In this document: piece by piece, positions 1-6,264 of the stretch
Numbering within the stretch: the stretch's first letter is position 1
Layout: each line of letters starts with the position of its first letter
Assembly (NCBI GenBank): GCA_028877195.1
Contig: JAPPIL010000160.1
Coordinates: 1-9,648 of the forward strand
Reading direction: 5' to 3'
From: Pseudomonadota bacterium
GTDB taxonomy: Bacteria; Bdellovibrionota_B; Oligoflexia; Oligoflexales; JAPPIL01
Length of the DNA stretch: 9,648 bases
Made by a program: the position numbers and the translations under genes
The notes under the pieces: generated by a model
Databases searched by the model: none
Told to the model about the DNA's origin: nothing
Seen by the model: the letters and a program-made list of their open reading frames with translations, nothing else

Positions 1-280
1 TCTTTATCTCGGCGTAGTTGAGGGACATGGAACTCAAGTGGTGACGAGTTAGATCTATGTGTGCTTCTAGTGGATTCTTGAAACGAGCCAATTGGTCAAT
101 TAAGATTTCCTTGTAGTAGTTAGCTAGGTTAGGAGCAATATTGTCCATTGCTGGTGATTCAATCTTCACCCGCATCCCCACCCCGTTCCTCGCCACACTG
201 GTAATCAAGGAATACTTCCCAGCTTGCAACGGCCCACTCCACACAAACGTAGATAACAATACGCCTGCGATAGCTTTCAT
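1..280 (-). CDS. Secreted protein of unknown function, N-terminal part (runs off the left edge)
   Basis: An open frame starts at ATG 280-278 and stays open for 93 codons to the window edge, so the C-terminus is missing. The start is well supported: a strong Shine-Dalgarno sequence AGGAGGAG (286-293) lies just upstream. The product begins with a likely Sec signal peptide: one Lys (MKAIAG), a hydrophobic core (VLLSTFVW) and a cleavage-like PLQA-G around residues 17-21, with no lipobox cysteine. It is therefore probably periplasmic or exported. The mature part seen so far is mixed polar (KYSLITSVARNG, then KIESPAMDNIAP, then a helical-looking stretch ANYYKEILIDQLARF). I recognise no family. It is separated from murG by about 390 bases and is probably a separate transcription unit, though I found no convincing promoter. 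Confidence is high for a real gene, nil for function. Confidence 0.75.
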   Translation of the reverse strand, partial: MKAIAGVLLSTFVWSGPLQAGKYSLITSVARNGVGMRVKIESPAMDNIAPNLANYYKEILIDQLARFKNPLEAHIDLTRHHLSSMSLNYAEIK

Positions 281-400
281 CCCGACTCCTCCTCTCATGC
301 CGAACCCTATTTAGCAGTAGTGTGTAAACCCGCGCTAGTGCCTGTAACAAAAAACCAACAACAAGCGCAACTCCCGACTAGACCGATAAATTGCTCATGG

Positions 401-424
401 TGTTGCCCCCCGAAAAAGTGGACA
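401..424 (+). repeat. Possible solo terminal inverted repeat of an IS3-family element
   Basis: The stretch begins TGTTGCCCCCCG and continues AAAAAGTGGACA. It has the usual layout of IS3-family (IS150/IS407-like) ends: terminal TG, a run of C, a run of A, then GTGGAC. No transposase ORF and no matching inverted copy is visible in this window, so if real it is a relic or an isolated end. The resemblance is from memory of IS3-family ends and was not checked against a database. Chance similarity is possible for so short a segment. Confidence 0.3.
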
Positions 425-440
425 CATTATCCAACCTCTG

Positions 441-653
441 CTAGTTAGGGATAATCCTAAAATTGCAAGGCCCCTGAATGGGCGATTGAGTCGCCTGTGA
501 GTAGTTCGCGTTGATATGTTTAGAGTGTATCGCCGTTTTGCTCGCATCATTTTCACAATTTGCTATTGCTTGCCATGCCAAACAGTGCAGCAACCACATA
601 ACAGCAAGCAGTAGCATGCCATCATAGTCTTTCCTGACCCACTTGCTCGGCAC
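441..653 (-). CDS. Doubtful small ORF with a signal-peptide-like segment
   Basis: A 70-codon frame opens at GTG 653-651; an internal ATG at residue 13 would give 58 residues. The protein shows a basic start (PSKWVRK), a hydrophobic run from residue 13 (MLLLAVMWLLHCLAWQ) and a signal-peptidase-like AIA-N junction. A polar tail of about 38 residues follows, with two cysteines in the mature part. This layout could be a tiny exported protein. Against it: no Shine-Dalgarno sequence precedes the GTG or the internal ATG, there is no recognisable family, and it lies in a stretch that looks decayed. I keep it as a low-confidence candidate only. Confidence 0.2.
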   Translation of the reverse strand: MPSKWVRKDYDGMLLLAVMWLLHCLAWQAIANCENDASKTAIHSKHINANYSQATQSPIQGPCNFRIIPN

Positions 654-671
654 ATATGAGTCAAGAGGAAG

Positions 672-1726
672 TCAGTGGGCGATAACACGGTTAAAGCGTT
701 CAATGAAGTGCTGGTTGCTCTCCGCAAACTGATGTTCAGTTTGTTTTTGCTTGATGCTCTCCTGCTTGCGATTCAATTCGTATATCTTGCTCAACAGATT
801 AAAGCCGCTTAATTTTTTTCAGGCAAACTTATCGCATACCCCTTCTTCTCAAAGCAAGCAGCGTTTTGAATCTGGTCGCCTCTACTCCCCGCATCCAACG
901 GAATTAACAGCATAGGCTTATGTAAAAACAAATATTCAAAAATTGAACCAGCCCCAGCACGACTACACACCAAATCAGCGATGGAGAGGACATGCTTAAA
1001 ATCATCACCCAAATACGAGAACACACAGTAGCGTGAATGTTTGAAAGTACTCGCATTACCTGAACCGACAATATGAACTACCTGAAAAGTCTTCACCAAC
1101 TCATCAAGTATCGCATCTACGGTTTTGTTGAGCCGCTGTGAACCTAGACTTCCACCCATTATCAGTAGCGTTGTGCGGTCGGATTTGAAATTACACAGAG
1201 CAAACCCACGACTGCGTTCCCCCAAATACAGGTCGTCGCGTATCGGCAACGAAGTGTAGTGCGCATGAGGATAAATTTCACATGTCTCGGCAAACGCAAC
1301 CCAAACCTGCTCCGCTAACCGTGCGACAATCTTGGTCGCTAAACCGAAAGAAAGGTCAGACTCGTGTGTAATTATCTTGATACGCAAGAGAAACGCCGCA
1401 ACCGCCACTGGCACGCTGACATATCCCCCCTTGCTAAAGATAAGAGAAGGTTTGATTCGCACCAGCACTGTAAATGCCATCACCACACCGAATGCAACTT
1501 TAAAAAAATCAGTGAAGTTTCGCCAAGAAAAGTAGCGCCGTAACTTGCCACTGGTAATCCCATAAAATTGGACATTGCTATCGGCAATGATACTCTTTTC
1601 AATACCGTTCCTTGAACCAACATAGTATATCTGCCACCCGTCTTTGCGAAGATAAGGGATAAGTGCGACGTTAGGCATCACATGCCCCGCCGTGCCACCG
1701 CCTGTCAGAATTATTTTTTTCTTCAA
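672..1726 (-). CDS. murG: MurG-type lipid II synthase (UDP-GlcNAc transferase), frameshifted at an A7 run
   Basis: MurG adds GlcNAc from UDP-GlcNAc to undecaprenyl-PP-MurNAc-pentapeptide (lipid I) to make lipid II on the inner face of the cytoplasmic membrane. Visible motifs, numbered from TTG 1726: the N-domain loop GGGTAGH (9-15), FSKGGYVSVP (97-106), HES (121-123), the second glycine loop GGSLGS (191-196), SRAGAGS (255-261) with Glu264, and DQIQNA (284-289). The usual TG(N/T)P-x-R motif reads TSLPIR (158-163), so its Gly is replaced. The zero frame stops at TAA 811-809, about 46 residues short. A -1 shift in A7 (813-819) continues to TGA 674-672 with a helical tail (NLLSKIYEL...FIERFNRVI) typical of the MurG C-terminus, giving 351 residues (355 from TTG 1738). 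TTG 1726 forms a TTGA overlap with the lolB-like stop and gives the family-like start MKKKIILTGGG; TTG 1738 is the alternative. The sequence looks more like Firmicutes MurG than E. coli MurG. It is either recoded, broken or a sequencing error. Confidence 0.82.
812..820 (-). other. Slippery A7 tract at the murG frameshift
   Basis: Read on the minus strand, the codons are GAA AAA AAT followed at once by the stop TAA. The heptamer A AAA AAT fits the X XXY YYZ pattern for tandem -1 slippage. After a -1 shift the next codons are TTA AGC GGC, which lead into the missing MurG C-terminus. The seven A would also permit RNA-polymerase slippage (one added A gives the same result) or replication slippage. 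I see no strong downstream stem-loop. A purine-rich GAAGGGG lies about 19 bases upstream, further than the roughly 10 bases known for the dnaX stimulator. An uncorrected homopolymer sequencing error would look the same. Confidence 0.6.
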
Positions 1727-2337
1727 GACTTGTTCCAATTCAAGCGAAAGCCGTAGCCATCAAAGAAACCACGCCCATCAGCGAAACTACCGACCGTATA
1801 CTTACCGAGTGAGAACCATAAAAACCTTTTGGTAAATTTAACTCTAAACTCATCGAACCCAACCGTTAAATGAATATCACGCCCATAACTGCGGTGTCTC
1901 ATTACAAAATCACCACTCTCATTCTGATGCACAGTATCGCTATGCCAATCACGATGTAAGTATCCCTCCAAAACGCACAACGCTTCTTGTAAGTTCATGC
2001 CAACATCACGTCCATCAATGATTATCCGCTGCCTATCATCAATCGCAATGCTGATATATTTATTCGGCAAGTTAATAAACGATTTCTTGCCGTGCTCAAT
2101 CGCCGCAATCGGCGCACCGATCGGACTCGTAACCTGAATGCCAAACTCACTATCCCAATCAATGAAACCAGAAAATAAATAGTTGGCACGATAATGCAAC
2201 CTAAACGACACACCGCCCGAATTGCCGCACGGCAAAAAATACCGCTTCAAGATACTTTGTGGCAAGAAAGTGTGAGAGGTCGTCTGACAAGAGACGACAC
2301 CGAGCAAAAAAACTTTAAGGAGAACTACTCTCAACAT
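1723..2337 (-). CDS. lolB: LolB-like outer-membrane lipoprotein
   Basis: LolB accepts lipoproteins from the periplasmic carrier LolA and inserts them into the outer membrane. The chosen start is ATG 2337-2335, which gives 204 residues (E. coli LolB is about 207) and a clean type II signal peptide: MLRVVLLKVFLLGVVSC with the lipidated Cys at 17. An upstream in-frame Met (codon at 2370) would bury the signal behind 11 extra residues. The mature part is rich in beta-strand patterns (FRLHYRANYLFSGFIDWD, FGIQVTSPIGAPIAAIE). The central 'S/T-P-x-G' segment after a strand pair is what LolB shows around its second to fourth strands. The gene overlaps the TPR gene by 23 bases and murG by 4, so translation is probably coupled. 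AAGG abuts the ATG with no spacer, so initiation is probably re-initiation. The identity rests on fold pattern, length, lipobox and the TPR-lolB order. Sequence identity to known LolB looks low, so another LolB/LppX-fold lipoprotein is possible. Confidence 0.6.
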   Translation of the reverse strand: MLRVVLLKVFLLGVVSCQTTSHTFLPQSILKRYFLPCGNSGGVSFRLHYRANYLFSGFIDWDSEFGIQVTSPIGAPIAAIEHGKKSFINLPNKYISIAIDDRQRIIIDGRDVGMNLQEALCVLEGYLHRDWHSDTVHQNESGDFVMRHRSYGRDIHLTVGFDEFRVKFTKRFLWFSLGKYTVGSFADGRGFFDGYGFRLNWNKS

Positions 2338-4060
2338 CCTTGATTTTTCTTTGCACCCGCTTAACATCACGAGCCTCCGTAAAATGCGACAGCGCTTGGT
2401 TGAAGGCTGCCGTTGCCTCCATCGGCTTGTTTAACTTGATTAGAATATCTGCGTAATGTTCAAGAATTATTGGCTCGTCTGGCATCCGCTGTAACGCTTG
2501 CAAGATGTTTTGGTGAGCAGCTTGATAATCGCCGAGCTTGTAGTAGCCCCATGCTAGCGAGTCCAAATAATGCGGATTGTTCGGCTCTATCTTCAACGCT
2601 TGTTGAATATAAAACATCGCTTTCGGCAGTTGTATGTTGTTTGTAACCATCAGATAACCGAGATAGTTGAACGCCCTGCTATGCGTTGGGTCGCGTTTGA
2701 TTACTTGTTTCATCGTTGCGATACAGGCTTGAACGTCGTTGAGCTTCTCCTGATAGACACCCCGTAGAAACAAAAGTTCCAACCCCTGTGGGTGCTTCTT
2801 AAACCCAGCTCGCACGGTCTTTAGTGCTGATGCGTAACGCTTTTGCTGGGCATACACATTCGCTAACAGGGCGTAAAATTGCCAATTAGACTGACGGTGG
2901 TTAACGAGAGTGCGTAACTCCCGTATAGCCGCCTGATAGGATTTTTGTTGGCTGAACATCAACGCTAACCGATAGCGAGCGGCAACTTCAAGTTCCGCAT
3001 CATCAAGCAGTTGTTTATACAAGGCTAATGCTTGGGCATGATTGTTGAGTTTTTCTTCAGTTAACGCTTTGTAATAGATGATACGGTTGCTGTCTGGGTG
3101 TATCGCCATGATAGAGGTGAGTATTTCATTCGCACGCTGGTAGTCGCGCAACTCCCAGAGGATTATCACCCGCTGGATGTCTACGCCGATATTTGTGCTC
3201 GCAAGCTTGTTCGCCAATTCATCCAACAGCTGTAAAGCACTCTCTAACCCACCGATATGCTTATATAGCGCCGCAAGGTGAAAGATAAAATTTTGGTCAG
3301 TCGCATTGCTGCGATACAAACGCTCATACATCGCAATCGCTTCTTGTGAATGCCCGTTCAGCTCAAGAGTGTAAGCATACAGCAGTGTTAGCTTATGGTC
3401 GGTGTTTTTCATCTCAAAGGCGGTGCGTGCCGCTTCCAACGCCAGTTGTTTCTCGTTAAGCATAATGTAAATCATGCTTAACTTTGACCAACCGAAGATG
3501 GCGCTTGGGATTTTGTTTACCATGTCTTTGGCAACATCGAGCGCAAAGTAAAGTTGTTTCTGAAGAATATGGAGGCTAATCAGCTCATGATAAGCGGCGA
3601 TAAACTCATCGTTAAGCTGTAGCGAAGTTTCTAAATATCCACGTGCCTTCTGATGGTAGCCAGCTCGCAAGAGCATCTGCCCATGTAAATAATGCAGGTA
3701 ATAATCTTTAGGATAGAGCAGGACTAGTTTTTTGGATTCAACCAACGCTTGATCAAGCTGACCCATTTCCGCCAACATGTGGATACTCTTGCCGCCAGAG
3801 TAGGGATTAGGGTCAAGGTCGTATGACTGCGCAAAAGCATTGTATGCCTCCCCTATTTTGCCGCGCAGGAAAGAGTACTCGCCGATCAAAAAGTTGTGAA
3901 TAGCGCTCACTCTGCGCTGATCGGGGGAACTAAAGTAGTTGGGTAGATCGCGCAAATGTGTGTCATCAAATGACTCGGCAGGGAGCTTGGGCTTGAGTGC
4001 TGTTGTCGTCCGACAAGCAACTCCTAGCAACAATAATAATAAAAATGTGGCAGCACGCAT
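2315..4060 (-). CDS. Large TPR-repeat lipoprotein
   Basis: This 581-residue protein starts with MRAATFLLLLLLGVAC, a type II signal peptide with the lipidated Cys at 16, so it is anchored to an envelope membrane facing the periplasm. Almost the whole mature part consists of TPR helix pairs of about 34 residues. I count roughly 14-15, from 'GEYSFLRGKIGEAYNAFAQSY' near residue 60 to 'YADILIKLNKPMEATAAF' near the end. TPR arrays are protein-binding scaffolds and no catalytic domain is visible. The last three repeats (FNYLGYLM, LDSLAWGYYKLGDY, LEHYADILIKL) resemble the TPR protein encoded next to lolB in Pseudomonas and relatives, whose role is not well defined. The ATG is the first possible start after an in-frame TAA upstream. 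There is no Shine-Dalgarno sequence, and a TATAAT box ends 6 bases before the ATG, so a leaderless mRNA is predicted. The gene heads the TPR-lolB-murG run. Confidence 0.85.
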   Translation of the reverse strand: MRAATFLLLLLLGVACRTTTALKPKLPAESFDDTHLRDLPNYFSSPDQRRVSAIHNFLIGEYSFLRGKIGEAYNAFAQSYDLDPNPYSGGKSIHMLAEMGQLDQALVESKKLVLLYPKDYYLHYLHGQMLLRAGYHQKARGYLETSLQLNDEFIAAYHELISLHILQKQLYFALDVAKDMVNKIPSAIFGWSKLSMIYIMLNEKQLALEAARTAFEMKNTDHKLTLLYAYTLELNGHSQEAIAMYERLYRSNATDQNFIFHLAALYKHIGGLESALQLLDELANKLASTNIGVDIQRVIILWELRDYQRANEILTSIMAIHPDSNRIIYYKALTEEKLNNHAQALALYKQLLDDAELEVAARYRLALMFSQQKSYQAAIRELRTLVNHRQSNWQFYALLANVYAQQKRYASALKTVRAGFKKHPQGLELLFLRGVYQEKLNDVQACIATMKQVIKRDPTHSRAFNYLGYLMVTNNIQLPKAMFYIQQALKIEPNNPHYLDSLAWGYYKLGDYQAAHQNILQALQRMPDEPIILEHYADILIKLNKPMEATAAFNQALSHFTEARDVKRVQRKIKDVESSSP

Positions 4061-4066
4061 GTTGGT

Positions 4067-4072
4067 ATTATA
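4067..4072 (-). promoter_or_regulatory. Consensus -10 box (TATAAT) of a predicted leaderless promoter
   Basis: A perfect TATAAT lies 6 bases before the ATG of the TPR lipoprotein gene. If its last T is position -7, transcription would begin at the A of the ATG (4060). The -35 region is poor: at 16-18 base spacing I see only GTAAAA, CGTAAA or TCGTAA. A TG lies one base out of register for an extended -10. The promoter probably drives the TPR-lolB-murG run separately from opdA. Confidence 0.5.
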
Positions 4073-4188
4073 GCCAATTTTAGGGTGGTTTTACGAGAGG
4101 CAAAGCCTGACTTTGTTGGATAAGTAATATCTGTTTTTTATACGAGAAGGCGTTACATGGCAGCTAACACTCGGCAGCGACTGTTTAC

Positions 4189-6210
4189 CTATAAACCATA
4201 AGACGCTAGGAAAGCACCGATGTCATAGTCGCGACCCCGATACTGCCGATACAATTCAGCCGTGTCCTTACAGCCAAGCCTTGATAACAGCATATTAAGG
4301 TAGCGCAAACCAGCCTGCTGGTCATTACCCTCCGCAAACAAGGCAAAAGCATCGCAACTCAACACCTCCGCCCATGCATAACTGTAATACCCAGCCGCAT
4401 AACCACCCGCAAAGATATGCCCAAAACTGCACAAAAACCTGTCTTCAGGCAACGGTTGTAAAGCCAACGTCTCACTAGCAACACGCTGCATCAACGCAAA
4501 GGGGTCGTCGCGATCAGAATCAAAGTCCGTATGCAACCGCAAGTCAGTCGTGCCAAAATAAAGCTGCCGCGCAATATGACTAGCAGCACGAAACTGCTTA
4601 TGCTTCTGTAAACGCTTGATAATATCATCAGGCATCGCTGTTTCCGTCTCAACATGACAGCTGATGCTCTTCAATACATCAGGTTGATAACAGAAATTCT
4701 CCATAAATTGACTCGGAAGCTCGACGACATCCCACTCCACGCCACTAGCGCCAGAGTTGTAGTTATAGTCAGCTACCGTCAACATGTGATGTACCGCATG
4801 CCCAAACTCATGGAAAAGTGTCAATACATCACGAAAGTTTAACAACGACGGCATACCCTCAACAGGCGAAGAAAAATTACAGGTTACTTGCGTTACAGGC
4901 TTGGTGTCTGGGTTGCGGCTGCGGTAGTAAGTTACCCATGCCCCACTATTCTTCAAACCTGAACGACTGTAAGGGTCGAGATAAAACGATGCCAGATGCT
5001 TGTGGTCTTGGTCATACACTCGGTAAAACTTAACGTCCGTATGCCATACCTGCGCCTGACATGCCTCGATTTTAATCGCAAACAGCTCCTCACACAAAGA
5101 GAACATACCCTCTAACACTTTGGGCAAAGGCAAGTAGCGCCGCAACTCGTTATCGCTGATACTAAAGCGCTCTTCCGACATTCTGCGCACCCAATAAAAC
5201 ATGTCGTGATGACCCACTGGCTCGGACTGCCCATGCGCACGGGCAAACTCCGTCAGTTCCGCATGTTCAGCCTGCACTTGCGCGTGCGTAGCAGCACGCA
5301 GCCGCTGCTGTAAAAGCAGCACATTGTCAGGTTTAGCAGCCATCATGTGGTCAGCTAAACGCATGTCCGCAAAGGTGCTAAAGCCCAACAAACTCGCAAG
5401 CTCACGCCGTAAACGCAAGGTCGTGCGAATATGGTCGCGGTTGTCGTAAGGAGCTGCACTTGCCGCCGTTATCATCGCCCGATAAAGCTTGGCACGTAGC
5501 TCACGACATTCACTATACTGCATGAATGGCAAGCAACTCGGCTCATCAAGCCCAACTAACCACGGCCCCGTCTCGGCGTGAGCATCGCTCTTTAACTCAT
5601 CACGATGCTTCTGGGCAGCAAAGCGCAAATAATCAACTGTTAAACCAGCTGTCTCGGCGGGCAGCGTTAAAACCATTTGAAAACTCTTGCGAGCATCGAT
5701 GCAGTTGTTGGAAAATTGCGAGGCTAACTGCGACAACTCGGCAGTGATAGCATTGAAGCGCTTATGCTGCTCGCCTTCCAGCTCGATGCCAGCCATCTTC
5801 GCATCATTGACGCGCAAATTCACGACATGCCGCTGTTGTTCCGTCAAACTGCCGTCCTCAAGCAAAGCTTGGAGTTTCGCATAGATGGGTTTGCTCTGCT
5901 TGATGCGTAACGACATGGCAACATAGCGCGGCAAAACCTGTTCATATGCCTTGCGTAGCGGAGCAGTGTTCATCACCGACTGCATGTTGACCACAGGCAT
6001 CCAAACCTGCTCTATCCGTGCGTCGATCGCATCAAGCGGAAGATAAACATCTTGAAAGCTAGTGCCTCCGTCTTCTTCTAGCGCTTTGAGGCTTGCTTCG
6101 GTGGTGGTGATAAGATGTTCAACCGCAGGTGCTATATGTTCAGGCTTGAACTCATCGAACAACGGCACATCCGTCGCTCGCAATAGTGGATTGGATAGTT
6201 GTGCTGACAC
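4189..6210 (-). CDS. prlC: Oligopeptidase A (M3 family zinc metallopeptidase)
   Basis: A cytosolic zinc endopeptidase of the thimet-oligopeptidase family that degrades short peptides, including cleaved signal peptides; it is called OpdA or PrlC in E. coli. Numbering from GTG 6210 gives 673 residues, against 680 for E. coli. The zinc site HEFGH is at 467-471, and the third-ligand Glu (497) is in VEWDVVELPSQFMENF. The substrate-binding loop GHIFAGGYAAGYYSYAW (597-613) carries the conserved His and Tyr residues. An N-terminal helical domain (NPLL...FDEFKPEHIAPAV) matches the family. I chose the GTG because AGGAGGG (6217-6223) sits 7 bases upstream. The ATG at 6231 lies at the predicted transcription start and would add MILGGPA, which overlaps the Shine-Dalgarno sequence. 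There is no signal peptide, as expected. The region around 415-435 is shorter than I recall for E. coli ('GLKNSGAWVTYYRSRNPDTK'), probably lineage variation. A promoter of its own overlaps the end of the preceding gene. Confidence 0.95.
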   Translation of the reverse strand: MSAQLSNPLLRATDVPLFDEFKPEHIAPAVEHLITTTEASLKALEEDGGTSFQDVYLPLDAIDARIEQVWMPVVNMQSVMNTAPLRKAYEQVLPRYVAMSLRIKQSKPIYAKLQALLEDGSLTEQQRHVVNLRVNDAKMAGIELEGEQHKRFNAITAELSQLASQFSNNCIDARKSFQMVLTLPAETAGLTVDYLRFAAQKHRDELKSDAHAETGPWLVGLDEPSCLPFMQYSECRELRAKLYRAMITAASAAPYDNRDHIRTTLRLRRELASLLGFSTFADMRLADHMMAAKPDNVLLLQQRLRAATHAQVQAEHAELTEFARAHGQSEPVGHHDMFYWVRRMSEERFSISDNELRRYLPLPKVLEGMFSLCEELFAIKIEACQAQVWHTDVKFYRVYDQDHKHLASFYLDPYSRSGLKNSGAWVTYYRSRNPDTKPVTQVTCNFSSPVEGMPSLLNFRDVLTLFHEFGHAVHHMLTVADYNYNSGASGVEWDVVELPSQFMENFCYQPDVLKSISCHVETETAMPDDIIKRLQKHKQFRAASHIARQLYFGTTDLRLHTDFDSDRDDPFALMQRVASETLALQPLPEDRFLCSFGHIFAGGYAAGYYSYAWAEVLSCDAFALFAEGNDQQAGLRYLNMLLSRLGCKDTAELYRQYRGRDYDIGAFLASYGL

Positions 6211-6235
6211 TGCTGGCCCTCCTAAAATCATCAGC

Positions 6236-6264
6236 AGTATAGCACAGTTAGCGAAACTTTTTAA
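6236..6264 (-). promoter_or_regulatory. Extended -10 promoter for the oligopeptidase gene
   Basis: On the minus strand a -35 TTAAAA (6264-6259) is followed by a 17-base spacer and -10 TATACT (6241-6236), preceded by TGC, which makes an extended -10 (TGnTATACT). The predicted start is near 6229-6230, about 20 bases ahead of the GTG start codon. The -35 overlaps the stop codon of the VWA lipoprotein gene. This supports transcription of the peptidase gene independent of its upstream neighbour. Confidence 0.6.

Larger units (their letters stand above)
281..671. other. Long intergenic stretch between murG and the secreted-protein gene
   Basis: About 390 bases without a well-supported gene. It contains a doubtful minus-strand ORF (441-653), an IS3-family-like terminal sequence (401-424), an inverted repeat ATTATCC/GGATAAT (426-432 and 449-455, 16-base loop) and a small hairpin GGCGA/TCGCC (481-495) that lacks a U-tract. 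I see no tRNA or clear intrinsic terminator. The last 18 bases before the left-hand gene hold its Shine-Dalgarno sequence. The mixture suggests a decayed or rearranged junction at the end of the murG operon. Confidence 0.5.

Noticed and set aside
159..350. Minus-strand 63-codon frame overlapping the start of the secreted-protein gene
   Set aside because: It covers the strong Shine-Dalgarno site and signal peptide of the other frame; its Arg/Glu-rich sequence looks like an out-of-frame product.
426..455. Inverted repeat ATTATCC/GGATAAT as an operator, or its GATAAT as a -10 box for the left-hand gene
   Set aside because: The 16-base loop and lack of a -35 (only TTATCC at 17 bases) make either role unsupported; it is noted in the intergenic entry only.
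481..495. Hairpin GGCGA-TTGAG-TCGCC as a terminator for the murG operon
   Set aside because: The stem is only 5 base pairs and no U-run follows on either strand.
563..655. A 30-residue minus-strand frame from ATG 655 containing GSGKT, like a P-loop
   Set aside because: Too short to form a P-loop domain, no ribosome-binding site and no downstream fold; the match is chance.
4101..4115. Hairpin CAAAG-CCTGA-CTTTG as a terminator of the oligopeptidase gene
   Set aside because: Short AT-rich stem without a following U-tract on the minus strand.
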